Below are positions 61,602 to 64,000 of a stretch of 64,000 nt of DNA, in pieces. Under the pieces are notes generated by a model. It saw only the letters and a program-made list of their open reading frames with translations. It was not told the origin of the DNA and made no database searches. The stretch spans positions 1 through 64,000 of the forward strand of contig CALJUX010000058.1 of the NCBI GenBank assembly GCA_937978655.1, in the 5' to 3' direction. Within the stretch, counting starts at the first letter, position 1; every line of letters starts with the position of its first letter. The position numbers were made by a program, and so were the translations under genes. Source of the DNA: an uncultured Chromatiaceae bacterium. Its GTDB lineage: Bacteria > Pseudomonadota > Gammaproteobacteria > Enterobacterales > Alteromonadaceae.

Positions 61602-63173
61602 CTAATCAGCAATAATCGCTGCCGTCTGCACTGGTGTTCGCGGCGGCTGCTTCAGCAACAGCACCAGTGGCAGCCCAGCCAGCGCCAAAAACATCATAAA
61701 ACGAAAGTCCTGCAGATAAGCCAGAGTGACCGCCTGCCGGGTGACTTCGCTATTTAACTGCAACACCCCGGCGCTGGTTTCCAGACTATAAATGCCCTGC
61801 TCCAGCGCTTGTTGCAGCGCAAGATTATCCGGGCGCAGCAAACCGGCTAATGCTTCGTGATTGAGCTGCCCGTGCTGCGTCAGATAAGTCACTACCACTG
61901 AAATGCCGATGCTGCTGCCGATATTACGGAACAGGCTGAACAGCGCCGAACCGTCAGTGCGATAATGCGGTGCCAGCGTGGTAAACGCGATGGTGGTCAG
62001 GGGCACAAAGGTAAAACCGAGGCCAAACCCCTGCGCGATGCCAGTCCAGATAATCTCAGATTGGCTAATATCCAGCGAAAACTTCGTCATATGATGCAGT
62101 GACAGGCTAATCAGCACCAACCCAAACACAATGAGTTTGCGCGCGTCGACCCGAGTCCCTAATTTGCCACAGATCATCATCGCCACCATGGTGCCAAGCC
62201 CACGTGGCGCCAGCACCAGGCCGACATCAATCACCGGATAGCCCATCAGGTTTTGCAAAAACGGCGGCAACAGCGCCATAGTCGCCAGCAGAATCACCCC
62301 CACACAAAAAATCAGCAGCAAACCGACACTAAAATTCCGATCGCGGAAAATATGCGGGTCCAGATAAGGCGCCCGGGCGGTCAGGATGTGGGCGACAAAC
62401 AGATAAAATGCTAAAACCGCAATAGAAGTTTCAATGACCACTTCGCGGCTGTGGAACCAATCCAGACTTTCACCACGGTCCAGCATCATTTGCAAAGCGC
62501 CGATGGCTACACTCAGCAGCCAAAAACCCAGCCAGTCAAAGCGCCGGCTTTTGTCGATAACGGTTTCCCGGACAAAACTGCTGATCCCCAAAAACGCCAG
62601 AATGCCAAAAGGCAGATTGATATAAAACACCCAGCGCCAGTTGTAATATTCGGTCAGATAACCGCCGAGCGAAGGCCCAAGGATAGGCCCTACCATCACA
62701 CCGACACCCCACATCGCCATCGCAGCGCCATGTTTTTCTTTTGGATACGCATCCAACAGCACCGACTGAGACAGCGGCACCAGGCTGGCGCCGAACACGC
62801 CCTGCAGCAACCGGAACATCACCAGCTGCTGTAAATCTTGTGCAGCGCCGCATAACATCGAAGCGACAGTAAAACCAATCACCGACCAGACAAACACATT
62901 TTTGCGACCAAAGCGCGCACTGACAAATCCGGTCAGTGGCATACAGATCGCGGCCGCGACTATGTACGACGTCAGCACCCAGGAGATTTGGTCCTGCGTC
63001 GCGCCCACAGCCCCTTGCATATGTGGTAACGCCACATTGGCAATGGTGGTATCAAGCGCTTGCATAATAGTGGCCAGCATCACGGATAAGGTGATCCAGA
63101 GTCGCCGGCCGGCGTCCGGTAAGCTGGCTACTGCCGGCGACGCCGCTGCAGCAGAGGCTGAAGCCTGACTCAT
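61602..63173 (-). CDS. EmrB/QacA-type (DHA2) multidrug efflux transporter
   Basis: 523 residues with about 14 membrane helices. MQALDTTIANVALPHMQG (motif D1 of the DHA2 family), GFVSARFGRKNVFVWS (motif A), RLLQGVFGASLVPLSQS (motif B) and GPILGPSLGGYLTEYYNWRWVFYINLP split around residue 155-180 (motif C). It pairs with the membrane-fusion protein encoded just upstream; the start codon overlaps that gene's stop (ATGA). With an outer-membrane channel it would export hydrophobic drugs. Substrate not readable. Confidence 0.92.
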   Translation of the reverse strand: MSQASASAAAASPAVASLPDAGRRLWITLSVMLATIMQALDTTIANVALPHMQGAVGATQDQISWVLTSYIVAAAICMPLTGFVSARFGRKNVFVWSVIGFTVASMLCGAAQDLQQLVMFRLLQGVFGASLVPLSQSVLLDAYPKEKHGAAMAMWGVGVMVGPILGPSLGGYLTEYYNWRWVFYINLPFGILAFLGISSFVRETVIDKSRRFDWLGFWLLSVAIGALQMMLDRGESLDWFHSREVVIETSIAVLAFYLFVAHILTARAPYLDPHIFRDRNFSVGLLLIFCVGVILLATMALLPPFLQNLMGYPVIDVGLVLAPRGLGTMVAMMICGKLGTRVDARKLIVFGLVLISLSLHHMTKFSLDISQSEIIWTGIAQGFGLGFTFVPLTTIAFTTLAPHYRTDGSALFSLFRNIGSSIGISVVVTYLTQHGQLNHEALAGLLRPDNLALQQALEQGIYSLETSAGVLQLNSEVTRQAVTLAYLQDFRFMMFLALAGLPLVLLLKQPPRTPVQTAAIIAD

Positions 63174-64000
63174 AACCGCCAGCCGAGAATATCGCGTTGA
63201 TGACCGGTGTCGACCGAAACTACGGCACTGAGGCCAGCCAGCAGCAACTGCTCAGGGCTGCTGGCGGTTTGTAGTTTGATCCGTACCGGTACACGCTGAC
63301 TGATTTTGACCCAGTTACCGGTTGCATTTTGTGCCGGGATCACCGAAAACTCGGTGCCGGTGCCTGGGCTAAAACTTTCAACGACGCCGCTAAATTGTTG
63401 GTCGGGGATGCGGTCAATCGCGATACTGACCTGCTGACCCGTGCGCATATAAGCCAGTTCAGCTTCAGTAAAATTGGCTTCCACCCACAAGTTGTCGCTG
63501 GCAACCAATACAGCGCTGCTGCGCCCTGCCGTCAAATACTGACCGACTTTGGGCAGGTTGCTGACAGTGCCGTCGGCACTGGCAGTCACTTTGATATATT
63601 GCAGGTCCAGCGCGGCCCGCTCCTGCTCGGCCAATGCCGCCAGGTATGACGGATGCTGTTCCAGCGGTTTATTTAAATCACCACCCAAGCTTTGTAAAAT
63701 GCGCTGCAAATCGCGCTCTAAGGTGACAATTTGTTGCGCCGACAGCTGCAAGCCCTGCTCTGCATCATCCAGCGCATTGGCGGAGACAAAATGCTGACGC
63801 GCCAAATCGCGCTGACGTTTCAGTGTTTTGGCGGCAAAACTATAACGGGTTTCTGCCAAAGTGATTTCCGCCTGTTTTTCCTGATAGGCTGCTTTTAATG
63901 CCAATAAATCGGTCTGAACCTTAGCAAGGTTGGCCTGCGCTTTTTGCAGCGCAACCCGATACGGCTCAGCGTCCAGTTCAAACAGCAACTGCCCGGTTTT
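63170..64000 (-). CDS. HlyD/EmrA-type membrane fusion protein, N-terminus beyond window
   Basis: 277 codons visible; the frame is open to the window edge, so the N-terminal helix and start are missing. The visible start KTGQLLFELDAEPYRVALQKA is the first half of the biotinyl-lipoyl domain, followed by a long helical hairpin (about 100 residues, AKVQTDLLALKAAYQEKQAE to EQERAALDLQYIKV), second lipoyl half (DGTVSNLPKVGQYL), and beta-barrel domain (WVEANFTEAELAYM). Such proteins bridge the EmrB-type pump and a TolC channel. Translationally coupled to the pump gene. Confidence 0.92.
   Translation of the reverse strand, partial: KTGQLLFELDAEPYRVALQKAQANLAKVQTDLLALKAAYQEKQAEITLAETRYSFAAKTLKRQRDLARQHFVSANALDDAEQGLQLSAQQIVTLERDLQRILQSLGGDLNKPLEQHPSYLAALAEQERAALDLQYIKVTASADGTVSNLPKVGQYLTAGRSSAVLVASDNLWVEANFTEAELAYMRTGQQVSIAIDRIPDQQFSGVVESFSPGTGTEFSVIPAQNATGNWVKISQRVPVRIKLQTASSPEQLLLAGLSAVVSVDTGHQRDILGWRL

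Overview
The window reads as a chromosomal segment of a free-living gammaproteobacterium. Gene content and protein character (Orn, RsgA, Psd, GroESL, DsbD, PrmA, DusB-Fis, SuhB, SecDF-YajC-Tgt-QueA, OxyR, full Pho system, many secreted proteins, a TonB-dependent receptor) suggest an Alteromonadales/Rheinheimera-like relative; that placement is inference from sequence character only. I see no integrase, transposase, prophage gene or CRISPR array. Nearly all of the window is coherent core genome with a few lineage-specific inserts.

Layout. 1-150: two tandem tRNA-Gly(GCC) genes, the first cut by the window edge. 238-4810: orn, divergent rsgA-psd-GDPD, a MerC-like membrane protein behind a Zur-type box, a short PriC-like gene and a Gln-rich small protein. 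4850-10280: DUF3016 protein, small lipoprotein, and a 1311-residue secreted M36 zinc metalloprotease with PA domain and GlyGly-CTERM tail. 10300-12390: groESL with a sigma-32 type promoter. 12670-17110: dsbD, aroQ, accBC. 17117-22140: glycosyltransferase, prmA, phosphopantetheinyl transferase and a pair of exported proteins (one a lipase-like hydrolase). 22141-22812: a 670-base gap holding a second Zur-type box, an extended -10 promoter and an intrinsic terminator, which together look like a roughly 100-nt small RNA gene. 22813-29836: dusB-fis, purH, a small DUF4144-like protein, cvrA, suhB, rhodanese. 30050-35540: yajC-secD-secF with tgt and queA. 36003-36926: oxyR.

37128-61464 is dominated by phosphate: pitA with its DUF47 partner, pstS / pstCAB-phoU, ppk1-ppx, phoBR, and, divergent from phoB, a tandemly duplicated beta-helix lipoprotein followed by a TonB-dependent receptor. 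Pho boxes (7-bp repeats at 11-bp period) can be read upstream of pstS, pstC, ppk1, phoB and the lipoprotein; the array before the lipoprotein has four repeats. So the lipoprotein/receptor pair is probably a phosphate-starvation outer-membrane uptake system of unknown substrate. PstC carries seven WD40-like repeats in its periplasmic insertion, which is unusual. The window ends in an emrAB-type efflux pair, emrA being cut by the edge.

The two ideas most worth testing are (i) the Zur-controlled small RNA at 22439-22537, whose unpaired linker is complementary to the ribosome binding site of the secreted zinc protease mRNA at 6164-6179 (a possible zinc-sparing circuit), and (ii) the PhoB-controlled lipoprotein/TonB receptor pair. 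The short AT-rich gap 26349-26601 holds nothing I recognise.
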